From: CAVVEQ01 sp963828855
GTDB lineage: Bacteria > Chloroflexota > Anaerolineae > Anaerolineales > Anaerolineaceae
DNA length: 64,000 nt
Assembly: GCA_963828855.1 (NCBI GenBank)
Contig: CAWHGB010000002.1
Coordinates: 124,001 to 188,000 of the forward strand
Direction of reading: 5' to 3'
In this document: piece after piece, positions 1 to 9,925 of the stretch
Position numbering within the stretch: position 1 is the stretch's first letter
How the letters are laid out: each line of letters opens with the position of its first letter
Position numbers and translations under genes: made by a program
Notes under the pieces: generated by a model
Databases searched by the model: none
Told to the model about the DNA's origin: nothing
Seen by the model: only the letters and a program-made list of their open reading frames with translations

Positions 1-15
1 AAAGAGGAGATAAAT

Positions 16-1077
16 TTGGCGACCAATCCCTTCAACTGGATCATGGGATTGTTTTCCCTGGATATTGGGATTGACCTCGGGACAGCAAACACCCTGGTTC
101 ATGTGCGAAACAAGGGGATCGTCATCCAGGAACCATCCTGGGTGGCAATCGATAAGAAATCACGGGTTCCACTTGCCATTGGTGCTCAAGCGAAAGAGAT
201 GGTCGGGAGAACCCCTGCCAATGTGATCGTAATCAGACCACTAAAGGATGGAGTGATTTCTGAGTTTGAAATCACTGCTGCCATGTTGAAATATTTCATC
301 ATGAGGGTGCATCAACAAACTGTAGTTCCCATGCCTCGCCCGCGGGTCGTAATTGGTATACCATCAGGCGCAACCGAGGTGGAAAAGCGGGCTGTTTACG
401 ATGCCGCCATGTCCGCAGGTGCAAGAGAAACATATCTTATTGAAGAACCTAGAGCGGCTGCATTGGGTGCTGGCTTGCCGATAAACGAGGTTCATGGATG
501 CATGATCGTGGATATCGGTGGCGGAACCACCGAACTTGCGATCATGTCGATGCAGGGGATCGTCGTCAGCCGGTCCTTAAGGGTGGCGGGAGATGAATTG
601 GACGCAGATATTGTCCAATATGTTAGGAATAAATATCACCTTCTCATTGGGGAAAGAATGGCTGAACAAGCAAAAATTGCCATAGGTTCAGCATTTCCGC
701 TTCCCAGTGAAAGTACGATCACTGTCAGGGGTAGAAACCTGATCACAGGTTTGCCGGATGCGGTTGAGGTTTCTTCGGTGGAGATTCGAGAGGCTATTTC
801 CAATTCGGTTCAAGTCATTGTGGATACGATCAAAGATGCTTTGGATGAAGCCCCCCCTGAGATACTTTCAGACCTGATCGATTCCGGTATTTGCCTGGCT
901 GGAGGATCCTCACAGTTGAAAGGTTTGGCAGACAGGATCACAGATGAGTTGAAGATCAGGGTTTGGTCGGCAGAGGATCCAATGACATGTGTAGCGAGGG
1001 GAGCCGGGATGGTTCTGGAGAACCTGGAAATATTTTCCAAATACCTTGTGGATCTGGATCATTCCAGTATTCGGTAA
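16..1077 (+). CDS. mreB: Rod shape-determining protein MreB
   Basis: Actin-like ATPase that polymerises on the inner face of the membrane and guides the elongasome. The 353-residue product has the usual family length. The phosphate-1 motif DLGTANTLV lies near residue 20, DIGGGTTE near residue 167, the catalytic-type IEEPRAAALGAG near residue 142, and the adenosine motif LAGGSSQLKGL near residue 294. The hydrophobic N-terminus (NPFNWIMGLF) could be the membrane-binding amphipathic helix. The start is a TTG with AAAGAGGAG 7 bases upstream, at the very edge of the window. It heads a same-strand cluster mreB-mreC-mreD-mrdA-rodA. A second, degenerate copy lies at 51833-52844. Confidence 0.97.
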   Translation: MATNPFNWIMGLFSLDIGIDLGTANTLVHVRNKGIVIQEPSWVAIDKKSRVPLAIGAQAKEMVGRTPANVIVIRPLKDGVISEFEITAAMLKYFIMRVHQQTVVPMPRPRVVIGIPSGATEVEKRAVYDAAMSAGARETYLIEEPRAAALGAGLPINEVHGCMIVDIGGGTTELAIMSMQGIVVSRSLRVAGDELDADIVQYVRNKYHLLIGERMAEQAKIAIGSAFPLPSESTITVRGRNLITGLPDAVEVSSVEIREAISNSVQVIVDTIKDALDEAPPEILSDLIDSGICLAGGSSQLKGLADRITDELKIRVWSAEDPMTCVARGAGMVLENLEIFSKYLVDLDHSSIR

Positions 1078-1107
1078 TGGTTTAACCCATAAAGGGGAAA
1101 ACCAACA

Positions 1108-1954
1108 ATGAAACCATTTTCCCAAAGAAATGTTCAAATCGTAATATTCCTACTGATCGCTGCCGGCGTGGTCTTGCTTGCACTCGCTGGTTTTATTCAG
1201 CCGATCATAGGTAGCGCAACCAATCCAGTTATTCAGTTACAGGGGTATTTCTCCAGTCGAGTTCAAGCAGTTGTTGACTTCTTTACTGTTCCGCGTGACC
1301 TGGCAAGTTTGAGGTCTCGAAATGCGGAATTGGAAAGTGAGATATCCCAGCTTCAGTCGCAGGTAATTCAACTCAAACAGCAATTAGCTGAAGCAGATGT
1401 ACTTTACGCGCTATTAAATTTCGCCCGGAATAACCCCGAGAATCAATACGTTGCTTCGGCAGTGATTGGTCGGGATCCGAGTCCTTTTATGCACTATGTG
1501 ATCATTGATCACGGATCAGACAGCGGCATTCGCCATGGAATGCCTGTCGTAACAGACCAGGGATTGGTCGGAAGGGTGGATGCAGTCACCGCAAAAGCCG
1601 CAAGGGTTCAATTGATCACAGATCCGGGATCTGTGATCAATGTAAAACTGGAATCTCTTGGTGTGGCGGCACAGTTGGCTGGCTCGTTAACAGGTGAATT
1701 AAATCTTCAAATGGTTCCCCAGGATTTGGATTTGAAACCAGGTGAGATCGTTCTTTCGTCAGGACTAGGCGGTGCATACCCATCCGATCTTATTAATTGG
1801 ACAAGTAGTAAGCGTTATTAAAAGAGAAACTGATTTGTTCCAAACTGCTGTGGTACAACCTGTCGTGGATTTCGATAATTTGAATGCAGTTCTGGTTATT
1901 ACGAACTTCAGACCTGTTGAAATAGAACCCTTGATCCCCACACCGGTTCAATAG
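1108..1954 (+). CDS. mreC: Rod shape-determining protein MreC (one frameshift)
   Basis: Bitopic membrane scaffold that links MreB to PBP2 outside the membrane. One TM helix (residues about 9-31) is followed by a coiled coil rich in Leu, Gln and Glu (about 68-95) and the beta-barrel domain (VIGRDPSPFMHYVIIDHGSDSGIRHGMPV). The frame breaks near 1792, in the GAT CTT A TTA context. Dropping one base gives LLIGQVVSVIKRE, continuing to the stop at 1954, as expected for MreC. Most likely a sequence error. AAAGGGG precedes the ATG at 1108. Sits 30 bp after mreB. Confidence 0.93.
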
Positions 1955-1960
1955 ATTCCC

Positions 1961-2461
1961 GTGGAATTACTAATCGCTTTTCCTATTCTACTTCTAGCGT
2001 TTATCTTTCAGACAACCATCATCGCTCGGTTAACTCTGCTAAATGGTGCAGCGGATTTAATCATGCTGATCATTATTGCATGGGGTTTGCAGGAGGAATC
2101 AAAAAACACGTGGATGTGGGCTATTCTAGGTGGCTTGGCGATTGGATTTGGTTCCGCTGCTCCGTGGTTCATTTTTCCACTTTGTTACCTAACTGTAACC
2201 GCGATCACAACCAGATTTCGCTCACGCGTCTGGCAGAACCCAATCCTTGCAATGATTATTATTACATGTATAGGAACGGTTTTGATTCTTTGCGTGGAAT
2301 ATATTTTTCTGCGATTCTCCGGGATTAATCTGAGTTTTAAGGAAAGCTTGACAAGAACAATTCTGCCGAGTATGTTACTCAACCTGTTGCTGGCTTTTCC
2401 TGTTTACTGGGGAATGCGGGAAACAGCAAAGTTGATTTACCGGAACAAGAATACATCATGA
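1961..2461 (+). CDS. mreD: Rod shape-determining protein MreD
   Basis: Small polytopic membrane protein of the elongasome. The 166 residues are almost entirely hydrophobic, with about five TM segments, and include the family-like ending LLLAFPVYWGMRETAKLIY. Sequence conservation in MreD is low, so the call rests mainly on length, topology and position between mreC and mrdA. It starts at GTG (1961), six bases after the mreC stop, and its stop overlaps the mrdA start (ATGA-type overlap at 2458-2461), indicating translational coupling. Confidence 0.88.
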   Translation: MELLIAFPILLLAFIFQTTIIARLTLLNGAADLIMLIIIAWGLQEESKNTWMWAILGGLAIGFGSAAPWFIFPLCYLTVTAITTRFRSRVWQNPILAMIIITCIGTVLILCVEYIFLRFSGINLSFKESLTRTILPSMLLNLLLAFPVYWGMRETAKLIYRNKNTS

Positions 2462-4537
2462 ATCTTTTTGATATTTCCAGTAAAGGAAGAAACCCGTGGA
2501 GATTTAGACTCATCATCATTCTGATGGCGGGTGCCTTGTTGGTTTTTATTGTTAAACTTATTCTCGATCCAGGTAATCCAGGGTGCTGATAACATGGCAC
2601 AAGCAGATGAGAACCGAATTTCCAAGATCAGCCTTCCCACACAACGCGGAACAATCACAGATCGGAATGGCTACGTCCTGGCAAGAAATATTGCCTCTTA
2701 CAATGTAGTCATTACACCTGCTGATCTTCCCTCCGATCCAGGAAGCAAGCAGGAAGTTTACCGAAAAATCAGTGAGTTGATCGGGATCCCCGTTACAAAT
2801 GGCGAATTAAATGACGAAACGGTGAAATTATTTACTCCCTGTAAAACAACGTTTGGGATCACGGAAATCGTTTCCATCGCAGAATCACTTGCCCCGTATA
2901 AACCCGTGCGAATAAAATGCAACGTCAACGAAAAAGCGGCGATGACGATTCAGCAAAATGCAAAGGATTGGCCGGGAGCAGGTGTAGAAGTAGAACCGAT
3001 CCGGGATTATCCGACTGGTGAATTGACTTCTGAGGTCATCGGTTTTTTAGGACCCATACCCGCCGCGTTTGAAGATGAATATAAAGCTCAGGGGTTTGTC
3101 CCCGGTAGGGATAAAGTTGGATATGCAGGGATAGAAAATAGCCAACAGGATATATTAGGGGGAACTAACGGAGAACGATTAGTTGAAGTGGATGTTGCAG
3201 GAAAAACGATCCGCGATCTCGAAGATCCTGTTGAACCAATCCCAGGCAACAATATCGAATTGACCATTGATACCAGATTGCAGGCAGCTGCGAAGGCAGC
3301 CCTGAAGGGCGAAATCGATTTTTGGAATACCTACCTTAATCGGACTTTATCCACCAATGGGGTTGTGATCGCGATGGATCCGAAAACAGGTGAAATACTC
3401 TCATTGGTTTCTTATCCAACTTTCGAGAACAATCGAATGGCAAAAGAGATACCTGGTGATTATTACACTCAGCTAATTGATAATCCGGATCGACCACTTT
3501 TCAACCATGCCATTTCGGCGGAACATCCGCCTGGGTCGGTTTTTAAGATCGCAGCTTCAATCGGTGCATTGAATGAAAAAGTGGTTACCCCGCAGCAAGA
3601 ATTGGAAGATCCCGGAAAAATTACGATAACACAGAAGTTTAGTGAAAATGATGTTGGAACCCCCCGCGATTATGTTTGCTGGGAAAGAACAGGGCACGGT
3701 TTTCAAGATTTTCTGCGCGGTGTTGCAAATTCTTGCGATGTGTATTTTTATAAGATTGGTGGTGGGTATAAAGATGAGGTTCCAAATGGGGGTTTGGGTA
3801 TTTGGCGATTAAGTGAATATGCCAAGGCGTTGGGGTGGGGAAAAGAGACAGGGATTGAACTGCCTGGAGAAGCAACCGGTTTGATCCCAAACCCGACCTG
3901 GAAACGACAGGTGCAAACCGAAAACTGGTCCACCGGAGACACCTATATCTCAACCATCGGGCAGGGGTACGTACTTTCAACAGCAATTCAGGTCTTGCAA
4001 GCGTTTGCAACTATTGCCAACGACGGCAAAATGATGAAACCCACCTTGATTCATAAGATAACGAATTCAATAGGAGATGTGGAAAAGGACTTTTCACCAG
4101 TCCAAAAAGTGGATATCACCAAAGACAAGGTCATCAATGTATTTGATGAAAATAACATTCCCACCGGTGAAATGAAATCAGTCGAACCCTGGATCATCGA
4201 CTATTTAAAAGAAGGTCTACGGATGGTTGTGACCAGCGGAACGGCTGTAAAAGAATTTGCTGGTATGTCGGTTCAATCGGCGGGAAAAACAGGGACCGCT
4301 GAGTACTGCGATGATATCGCCAGGGAAAAGAACCTATGCAATCCGGGTAATTGGCCAGCACATGCTTGGTACGTTGGGTACGCTCCCTATGATGACCCGG
4401 AAATAATCGTTGTTGCCTTCGTCTATAACGGTAAAGAAGGTTCCACTGTGGCGGCACCGATCGTTCGAAAAGTCCTTGAGGCCTATTTCGAATTAAAAGA
4501 CATCGATAGCGGCAAGGCGGAGACCACAGCCCCGTAG
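2458..4537 (+). CDS. mrdA: Penicillin-binding protein 2, peptidoglycan transpeptidase (one frameshift)
   Basis: Class B transpeptidase that cross-links peptidoglycan during side-wall growth, partnered with RodA. An N-terminal TM helix (RLIIILMAGALLVFIVKLFSIQ once the frame is restored) is followed by the dimerisation domain with RGTITDRNG and the transpeptidase domain. The active-site Ser lies in HPPGSVFKI (SxxK), SCD is the SxN-type motif, and KTGTAE is the KTG motif. The true start is ATG 2458, overlapping mreD. The frame breaks near 2557 (AAA CTT A TTC), where removing one base joins both halves. The first half alone would stop just after the TM helix. C-terminal to the KTG box the protein ends at about residue 693. 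Confidence 0.95.
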
Positions 4538-4558
4538 ATCGAAAATCAACCGAAGATC

Positions 4559-5656
4559 ATGAGCAACCGGAGCATTTGGAGAAACTTTGACTACCTGCTT
4601 TTTGGAGCAGTAGTTTTCCTTTCCATTTTTGGGATCATCGTGATTCGGTCAGCAATCGCTGGGAATACCGAGTTGGCGGGGTACCCCAACCGGCAGGCGA
4701 TCTATTTTGCAATCGGGATGGTTGTGTTATTTGGAACGGCTTACCTGGATTACCATTATTGGTCAGCATTCTCCAAGTATCTCTATATAATAGTACTCCT
4801 ATTTCTTATTTTTACATTTGTAACCGCGCAAGCCAGGTTTGGCGCAGCCAGGTGGATCGAAACCGGGTTTATCCTGATCCAACCCGCAGAGATCGCAAAA
4901 TTAGTCATGGTGATCGTTTTAGCGGATTACTTCGCCCGAACTCAAGCATCTGAAAAAAATCTACGCTGGATTGGATATAGTTTCGCTCTTACTGGGGGGA
5001 TGGTGATTTGGATCCTGCTTCAACCGAACCTGAGTACATCCATAGTGATTTTTGTGATCTGGTTCGCCATGTTATGGATCAGTGGTGTTCCGACAAAATA
5101 CCTTCTCATCCTAGCTGGTGGAGCGATCGTTTTGGCGGTGGTAATATTTCCGTTTCTTCAACCTTATCAACAGGGAAGGATCCTGACCTTCGTTTTTCCG
5201 GACCCAAATGCCCGGTATGGAAATACATACAATGTTGATCAAGCTAGAATTACAATCGGTTCAGGGGGATTACTTGGGATGGGATATGGACATGGATCCC
5301 AGGTACAATTGCGATTTTTAAAAGTAAGGCATACCGACTTCATTTTTGCGGTGATGGCGGAGGAATTTGGTTTTGTTGGCACTGCTCTCGTAATCGGTTT
5401 GATGAGTTTCGTTGTATGGAGGTGTTACAGGGCAGCCAGATTATCAAATGATATGTTTGGTTCACTACTGGCGTATGGGTTCGGCACTTTGATTTTTTTC
5501 CAAATGGCAGTTAACATCGGAGTCAATTTAAATTTGATCCCTGTGACAGGGTTAACCTTACCGTTCATTAGTTATGGGGGAAGTTCCCTTCTATCATTAT
5601 TGTTTGGGATAGGATTGGTGGAAAGCGTAATCGCGCGGGGGAAAACCCAACTGTAA
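4559..5656 (+). CDS. rodA: Rod shape-determining SEDS glycosyltransferase RodA
   Basis: Polytopic SEDS-family peptidoglycan polymerase that works with PBP2. The product has 365 residues and about ten TM helices. Family signatures are present: the RxxxxGxQxxQ-like segment near TM2-3, QPAEIAKL, the HTDFIFAVMAEEFGFVG motif in the last third, and the terminal LPFISYGGSSLLSLLFGIGLVES. It starts at ATG 4559, 21 bp after mrdA, and closes the elongasome cluster. Confidence 0.96.
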   Translation: MSNRSIWRNFDYLLFGAVVFLSIFGIIVIRSAIAGNTELAGYPNRQAIYFAIGMVVLFGTAYLDYHYWSAFSKYLYIIVLLFLIFTFVTAQARFGAARWIETGFILIQPAEIAKLVMVIVLADYFARTQASEKNLRWIGYSFALTGGMVIWILLQPNLSTSIVIFVIWFAMLWISGVPTKYLLILAGGAIVLAVVIFPFLQPYQQGRILTFVFPDPNARYGNTYNVDQARITIGSGGLLGMGYGHGSQVQLRFLKVRHTDFIFAVMAEEFGFVGTALVIGLMSFVVWRCYRAARLSNDMFGSLLAYGFGTLIFFQMAVNIGVNLNLIPVTGLTLPFISYGGSSLLSLLFGIGLVESVIARGKTQL

Positions 5657-5666
5657 TTTGCTGAAT

Positions 5667-5672
5667 TATAAT
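5667..5672 (+). promoter_or_regulatory. Candidate -10 box upstream of gltX
   Basis: Perfect TATAAT in the short rodA-gltX gap, 35 bases before the gltX ATG. No convincing -35 element was seen at 17 bp, so this is only a candidate for an independent gltX promoter. Confidence 0.4.
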
Positions 5673-5707
5673 ATTGCGTACTTCTAACAGATTTCAAGGT
5701 AAAGCAC

Positions 5708-7201
5708 ATGAATAAAAATGTACATGCGCGGGTGCGATTTGCACCTTCGCCAACAGGTCATATGCACCTGGGAAGTGCCAGAACTGCACTTTATGATTAT
5801 TTGATTGCGCAACAAAATGAGGGTGAATTCATTATCCGAATTGAGGATACCGATCGTAAACGGTATGTTGATGGTGCGGAACAGGAACTTCTGGATGGAT
5901 TAACCTGGCTAGGATTGTATTGGCAGGAAGGACCTGATAAAGGAGGTCCATATGGACCTTACCGACAATCCGAGAGGAAAGAAATTTATCAGAAATACGC
6001 CAGGCAGATGGTGGAGAACGGGAATGCATTCTATTGCTTCTGTTCACCCCAGGAATTGGAACAAAAACGCCAATCTCAACTAGCGGAAAAAAAGAATCCG
6101 CGGTATGACGGAACCTGCCGAAGATTGTCTATCGAAGAAGCGGATCAGCGGATTGCTAATGGCGAACGGCATGTGATCCGGTTCAAATCGCCTCTCTCAG
6201 GAACGACAACTGTCAATGATCTTCTTCGGGGAGAAATCACTGTTGATAATCAGACAATTGACGACCACATCCTGGTGAAATCCGACGGGTGGGCTTTGTA
6301 TCACCTTGCAGCCATGGTGGATGATCAAGAAATGCAGATCACTCATGTGATCCGTGGCTCAGAGTGGCTCCCCACTTTCCCGCTGCATGCCCTGATCCTG
6401 CGGGCAATGGGTTGGAAAGAACCTGAATGGATCCATCTTTCCGTTTTCCTGAAGCCTAGTGGAAAAGGGAAAATGAGTAAACGGGAAGCAGCTGATCTGA
6501 TGAAAGATGGTTATTCGATTTTTGTGAAGGATTTACAGGAATTGGGGTACCTGCCGGAAGCAGTTATCAATTGGATCGCATTGATGGGGTGGAGTTTGGA
6601 TGGGTCCACCGAATTCTTTACATTGACCGACCTAATTGAAAAATTCAATCTAAAGGGTTTGAATCCATCTCCAGCTGCCATCAATTTTTCGAAACTGGAT
6701 TATTTCAACGGATTGCACATCCGGAACCTGGAGGTGGGGGATCTCGCTCGAAGGATCAGCCCATTCTTTGAAGCTGAAGGATTGCGTGTAGACAATGAAA
6801 AATTGATAAAAGTCGCCATAATTATTCAAACAAGGATTATCACGCTGGGTGACGCAGTGGACATGGCAGGTTTCTTTTTTCGAGATGATATTCATATTCC
6901 CATTGAGGATCTGGAGGTTAAGGATTGGTCTTCGACACAGAGCTTGCGAGTATTGATGGAAGTTAGAGAAATTCTGGATACATTTACTGATTTCGAGGCA
7001 AACGAAACTGAATCCAGAATGCGGGAATATGTGGAGTCGAAAGGATTATTACCCGGTCAGGTATTTGGGATCATGCGAGTGGCCATCACGGGGCAGAAAG
7101 TGAGCCCGCCGTTGTTTGAAAGTATGGAAATTATCGGTAAAATGAAGGTTATCCAGAGATTATCCAACGCGATCAATCTCCTACGCAATCCTGAAATTTA
7201 G
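5708..7201 (+). CDS. gltX: Glutamyl-tRNA synthetase
   Basis: Charges tRNA-Glu (and possibly tRNA-Gln) with glutamate in the cytoplasm. The class I signatures are FAPSPTGHMHLGSART (HIGH-type motif, near residue 10) and KMSKRE (near residue 255). The C-terminal helical anticodon-binding domain follows. At 497 residues it is normal for the family. It starts at ATG 5708. A tRNA-Gln gene lies 50 bp downstream on the same strand. If this enzyme is non-discriminating, Glu-tRNA-Gln would be amidated by GatCAB, but no gat gene is in the window, so this remains inference. Confidence 0.96.
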   Translation: MNKNVHARVRFAPSPTGHMHLGSARTALYDYLIAQQNEGEFIIRIEDTDRKRYVDGAEQELLDGLTWLGLYWQEGPDKGGPYGPYRQSERKEIYQKYARQMVENGNAFYCFCSPQELEQKRQSQLAEKKNPRYDGTCRRLSIEEADQRIANGERHVIRFKSPLSGTTTVNDLLRGEITVDNQTIDDHILVKSDGWALYHLAAMVDDQEMQITHVIRGSEWLPTFPLHALILRAMGWKEPEWIHLSVFLKPSGKGKMSKREAADLMKDGYSIFVKDLQELGYLPEAVINWIALMGWSLDGSTEFFTLTDLIEKFNLKGLNPSPAAINFSKLDYFNGLHIRNLEVGDLARRISPFFEAEGLRVDNEKLIKVAIIIQTRIITLGDAVDMAGFFFRDDIHIPIEDLEVKDWSSTQSLRVLMEVREILDTFTDFEANETESRMREYVESKGLLPGQVFGIMRVAITGQKVSPPLFESMEIIGKMKVIQRLSNAINLLRNPEI

Positions 7202-7207
7202 TATCGC

Positions 7208-7236
7208 TTGCCAAAGCGTTCGGGAGATGGTAAAAT
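7208..7236 (+). promoter_or_regulatory. tRNA-Gln promoter
   Basis: TTGCCA (7208-7213), a 17-base spacer and TAAAAT (7231-7236), 15 bases before the mature tRNA-Gln 5' end. It overlaps the end of the gltX region. Confidence 0.65.
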
Positions 7237-7251
7237 GCCGGACGTTATCGG

Positions 7252-7322
7252 TGGGGGCTCGTCTAATGGCAGGACAGCACACTCTGGATGTGCTTGTAGA
7301 GGTTCGAATCCTTTGCCCCCAG
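7252..7322 (+). tRNA. tRNA-Gln(CTG)
   Basis: Cloverleaf folds fully. Acceptor TGGGGGC pairs with GCCCCCA, anticodon stem GCACA pairs with TGTGC around loop CTCTGGA, giving anticodon CTG at 7284-7286. The T-arm carries TTCGAAT. The discriminator is G and no CCA is encoded. The D-loop is short, for a total of 71 nt. It is followed directly by a strong hairpin terminator. Confidence 0.93.
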
Positions 7323-7326
7323 CTGG

Positions 7327-7351
7327 AAAAAGCATCTTAAAGGTGCTTTTT
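7327..7351. terminator. Rho-independent terminator, probably bidirectional
   Basis: Ten-bp stem (AAAAAGCATC with GGTGCTTTTT, one G-T pair) and a five-base loop. A T-run follows on both strands, so it can end tRNA-Gln on + and the FAD reductase operon on -. Confidence 0.8.
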
Positions 7352-7363
7352 CATTTTAATTTT

Positions 7364-8551
7364 CTACGTGATCATACCGGTTAGATCATTTCTTGCCAAT
7401 GGTTTCTTTTCGGCAATGATTGCCCTGGCAGAGTCCAATTTTCCCCACAAATTCCAAAGCAGGATCCCTACGACTATCGAATCGCGTCGATAATAAAAGA
7501 CACCTTTTTTATACGGTTCAGACCAGTCAATTGTGACGTCCAGTGAGGAATCAAGTTCACCAACTGCTTCATAACCAATTTCAAATAAATCGGAATAGAA
7601 ATAGGGAAGGTATTGGTAGGATTCGTCAGCACCTGCCATGTTGCGGCCAGCCAGCATCCCGGAGGCATTGGCATGGTCCTCATGTTCGACCCTGCGGTTC
7701 TTCATTAAAATCGGATCAGGATAATTGGCAACATCCCCACTAGCATAGATATCTGCATGTCCGGTTCGGAAAAAGGAATCAACTTTGATCCCATTATCTG
7801 TGGGAAGGCCGGCTTCCTGCGCGAGGGTGGTATTCGGGATCACTCCCAATCCGGCAATGACACCATCTGCGGAAATAATTGCTAGCTCTTCATTGGCTTT
7901 CATAATTCTTACGATAGTTTTATCGCTCACAGCCTCAATATCGGCGATGGATATACCAGTCAAGATCTCAATTCCATGCTGATGAAAGATATCCTGAAGG
8001 TGACTGCTAATTTCTGGGATGAAGATACGCTGATTTAGAAATTGCTCCGGAAATATAATCCAGACCTTTTTTCCCAAGTCAGCAAGAGAAGCAGCCAGCT
8101 CAGATCCAATAAATCCACCGCCAATAATTACAAAATCCTGTTTCGTCTCCGTCAATTTACGCAGGTTTTCGTAGTCTGAAAGGTAACGATAATAATTTAC
8201 GAGGTTTTTAGCGAAGGGGAATCTTCGAGGATCAGCACCGGTTGCTAAAAGAGCTTTATCAAAAGATATTTCCTCGTTTTGTGATGTGAAAGCAATTTTA
8301 TTAGCCGGATCGACCTTGATGATTCGAGAGGATAGTTCTAAATCAACATTTTGTTTTTCAGTTCTACGCCAAATTTTCTCAATCGATTTCCCTTTCCAAA
8401 GTCCTTTAGAGAGTGGGGGGCGGTTATAAGGACTAACACTTTCCTCCGAGACAAGGCAAATAGAACCAGCAGAATCAATTGAGCGAATCCCTCTTACGGC
8501 TGAGTCAGCAGACATCCCACCACCAACAATCAAATACTTATATTTTTTCAT
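7364..8551 (-). CDS. FAD-dependent pyridine nucleotide oxidoreductase (ferredoxin/rubredoxin reductase-like)
   Basis: Probable NAD(P)H-dependent reductase of a small electron carrier. The N-terminal Rossmann motif is VGGGMSADSAVRGI (residues 8-21). A second dinucleotide motif, IGGGFIGSELAASLADLG, lies near residue 146, and the FAD-binding IYASGDVANY near residue 270. RPPLSKGLWKG resembles the rhodocoxin/putidaredoxin reductase group, in which there is no redox-active CxxC disulfide. The 395-residue length fits. GGAGG lies 5 bases before the ATG. It is 27 bp downstream of the MFS gene and probably co-transcribed with it. The physiological partner is unknown. Confidence 0.85.
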   Translation of the reverse strand: MKKYKYLIVGGGMSADSAVRGIRSIDSAGSICLVSEESVSPYNRPPLSKGLWKGKSIEKIWRRTEKQNVDLELSSRIIKVDPANKIAFTSQNEEISFDKALLATGADPRRFPFAKNLVNYYRYLSDYENLRKLTETKQDFVIIGGGFIGSELAASLADLGKKVWIIFPEQFLNQRIFIPEISSHLQDIFHQHGIEILTGISIADIEAVSDKTIVRIMKANEELAIISADGVIAGLGVIPNTTLAQEAGLPTDNGIKVDSFFRTGHADIYASGDVANYPDPILMKNRRVEHEDHANASGMLAGRNMAGADESYQYLPYFYSDLFEIGYEAVGELDSSLDVTIDWSEPYKKGVFYYRRDSIVVGILLWNLWGKLDSARAIIAEKKPLARNDLTGMIT

Positions 8552-8578
8552 CTCGCCTCCAGAGTAAAGTTGAGCAAG

Positions 8579-9853
8579 CTAATTAATGGAAAGTGGAACA
8601 TCCGTAGTTTGGCGGGAATTTGTGTATCTTCCCATGAGAATAAGTATAACCGCAGTAAGAAGTGACAACCCGGCTGAAACGATGAACATTATGGAATACG
8701 AGAAGGTATCCGCAAGCCAGCCACCAAACAAAGGTGCGAGAATGGCTGCAGGGGCACCCAAGGTGTTTAAGATACCCACATACGTCGGACGGGTATCGTC
8801 GGTGCCAAATTCTAGCGTATAAGCAATACCAATCGTCCAAAAAGTGGTGTTTGCGATCCCGGAAAGAATCATGACAAATGGAAAAAAGTAGAGAGAAGTT
8901 GCCAGCCAGGCAAAAAAAGCGCTCAACATCGCAGAAAATGAACCCAGGATGAGGACTGGACGATGCCCCCAACGATCAGCAACCCAACCCAGAACGGGAT
9001 TGGAGACCACTTGGGTGATGAGCAGAAGACTGGTCATGACTCCTGCGTATGAAGTTGTCATTCCCAGGAATCGTACGCCAAACACGATGTAAAACGCAAA
9101 GGACATCATCCCAAATTGAAAAAAAGTACGACTGATAAGAAAACCCAGAAAGACCCTGTCTTTGTGAAGGATCGAGGAAACAGATTGCATCAAGGGTTTC
9201 GTGTGTTCAGAAGATGTTGGTTTTTCCACACGCGGTTCCCTGGTCATACCTAAAAATAACATCGAAATCATAATGAAAATAAACGCAAAAAGAAAACAAA
9301 GTGTGTAACCAAGGTGTGGACTGGCTTTTTGTAAAAGAAGACCCGCGAGCAACGCGCCAGCACTCGCAAGGAGATTCGCTGCTGCGCTTTGCACCCCAAA
9401 AAAACGTGCCCTGGTTTTTGAAGGGATTACCTTGGCGAGCATGGATTGCCATCCATTCGCGGTTAACCCAGCTCCCAACCCCTGCCAGATTAGAAGAATG
9501 AAGAATAAAGAAAGCGCAAGAGGTTTATTCAAAACCGGAAGAAACCAAGCGATTAATACGAACCCGATATACGGTAATCTTTCATTTAGGGTCATCAGGA
9601 GAACATGCGGTTTGATCCGTGGAAGTGCTGAAACCGTTCTGGCCATGAACAATTGGGGTATTTGCCAAAACATACTGTGGATGGCAGGCACCAAGCCAAT
9701 CAATATGGCCGAACTCGTCATTTGGGAGACAAAAAGGGGGAGAATGGTAGAAAACGATGCAAACCCGAAGCCAAATCCGAAAAAGGAAGCGTCGAGGACA
9801 TTTACAAGAAAATTATATTTTAGATTTGCGAGGATACCGCGATTTGTTTCCAC
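8579..9853 (-). CDS. Major facilitator superfamily transporter
   Basis: Membrane transporter with 12 predicted TM helices over 424 residues. MFS features include GxLADRWGHRPVLILG-like loop motifs (VADRWGHRPVLILG near residue 290) and paired six-helix halves separated by a charged loop (EPRVEKPTSSEHTKP). The substrate cannot be told from the sequence. The start is GTG 9853, overlapping the end of an AGAGG sequence. A TATAAT lies only six bases upstream, so the transcript may be leaderless. The FAD reductase gene follows 27 bp downstream. Confidence 0.85.
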   Translation of the reverse strand: METNRGILANLKYNFLVNVLDASFFGFGFGFASFSTILPLFVSQMTSSAILIGLVPAIHSMFWQIPQLFMARTVSALPRIKPHVLLMTLNERLPYIGFVLIAWFLPVLNKPLALSLFFILLIWQGLGAGLTANGWQSMLAKVIPSKTRARFFGVQSAAANLLASAGALLAGLLLQKASPHLGYTLCFLFAFIFIMISMLFLGMTREPRVEKPTSSEHTKPLMQSVSSILHKDRVFLGFLISRTFFQFGMMSFAFYIVFGVRFLGMTTSYAGVMTSLLLITQVVSNPVLGWVADRWGHRPVLILGSFSAMLSAFFAWLATSLYFFPFVMILSGIANTTFWTIGIAYTLEFGTDDTRPTYVGILNTLGAPAAILAPLFGGWLADTFSYSIMFIVSAGLSLLTAVILILMGRYTNSRQTTDVPLSIN

Positions 9854-9859
9854 CTCTGT

Positions 9860-9865
9860 ATTATA
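9860..9865 (-). promoter_or_regulatory. -10 box for the MFS gene, leaderless-type spacing
   Basis: TATAAT on the minus strand with six bases (ACAGAG) to the GTG start. It directly abuts the upstream terminator hairpin. Confidence 0.5.
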
Positions 9866-9867
9866 AA

Positions 9868-9888
9868 AGACCCCGGGTAACGGGGTCT
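9868..9888 (-). terminator. Terminator of the relA-moeA-VKOR-DUF1540 operon
   Basis: Eight-bp GC-rich stem (AGACCCCG with CGGGGTCT), five-base loop, then TTTTAT on the minus strand. It lies 38 bp after the DUF1540-like stop. Confidence 0.7.
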
Positions 9889-9925
9889 AAGGAAAATCGA
9901 TTAATAAAGTCAAAAGTATGAATCA

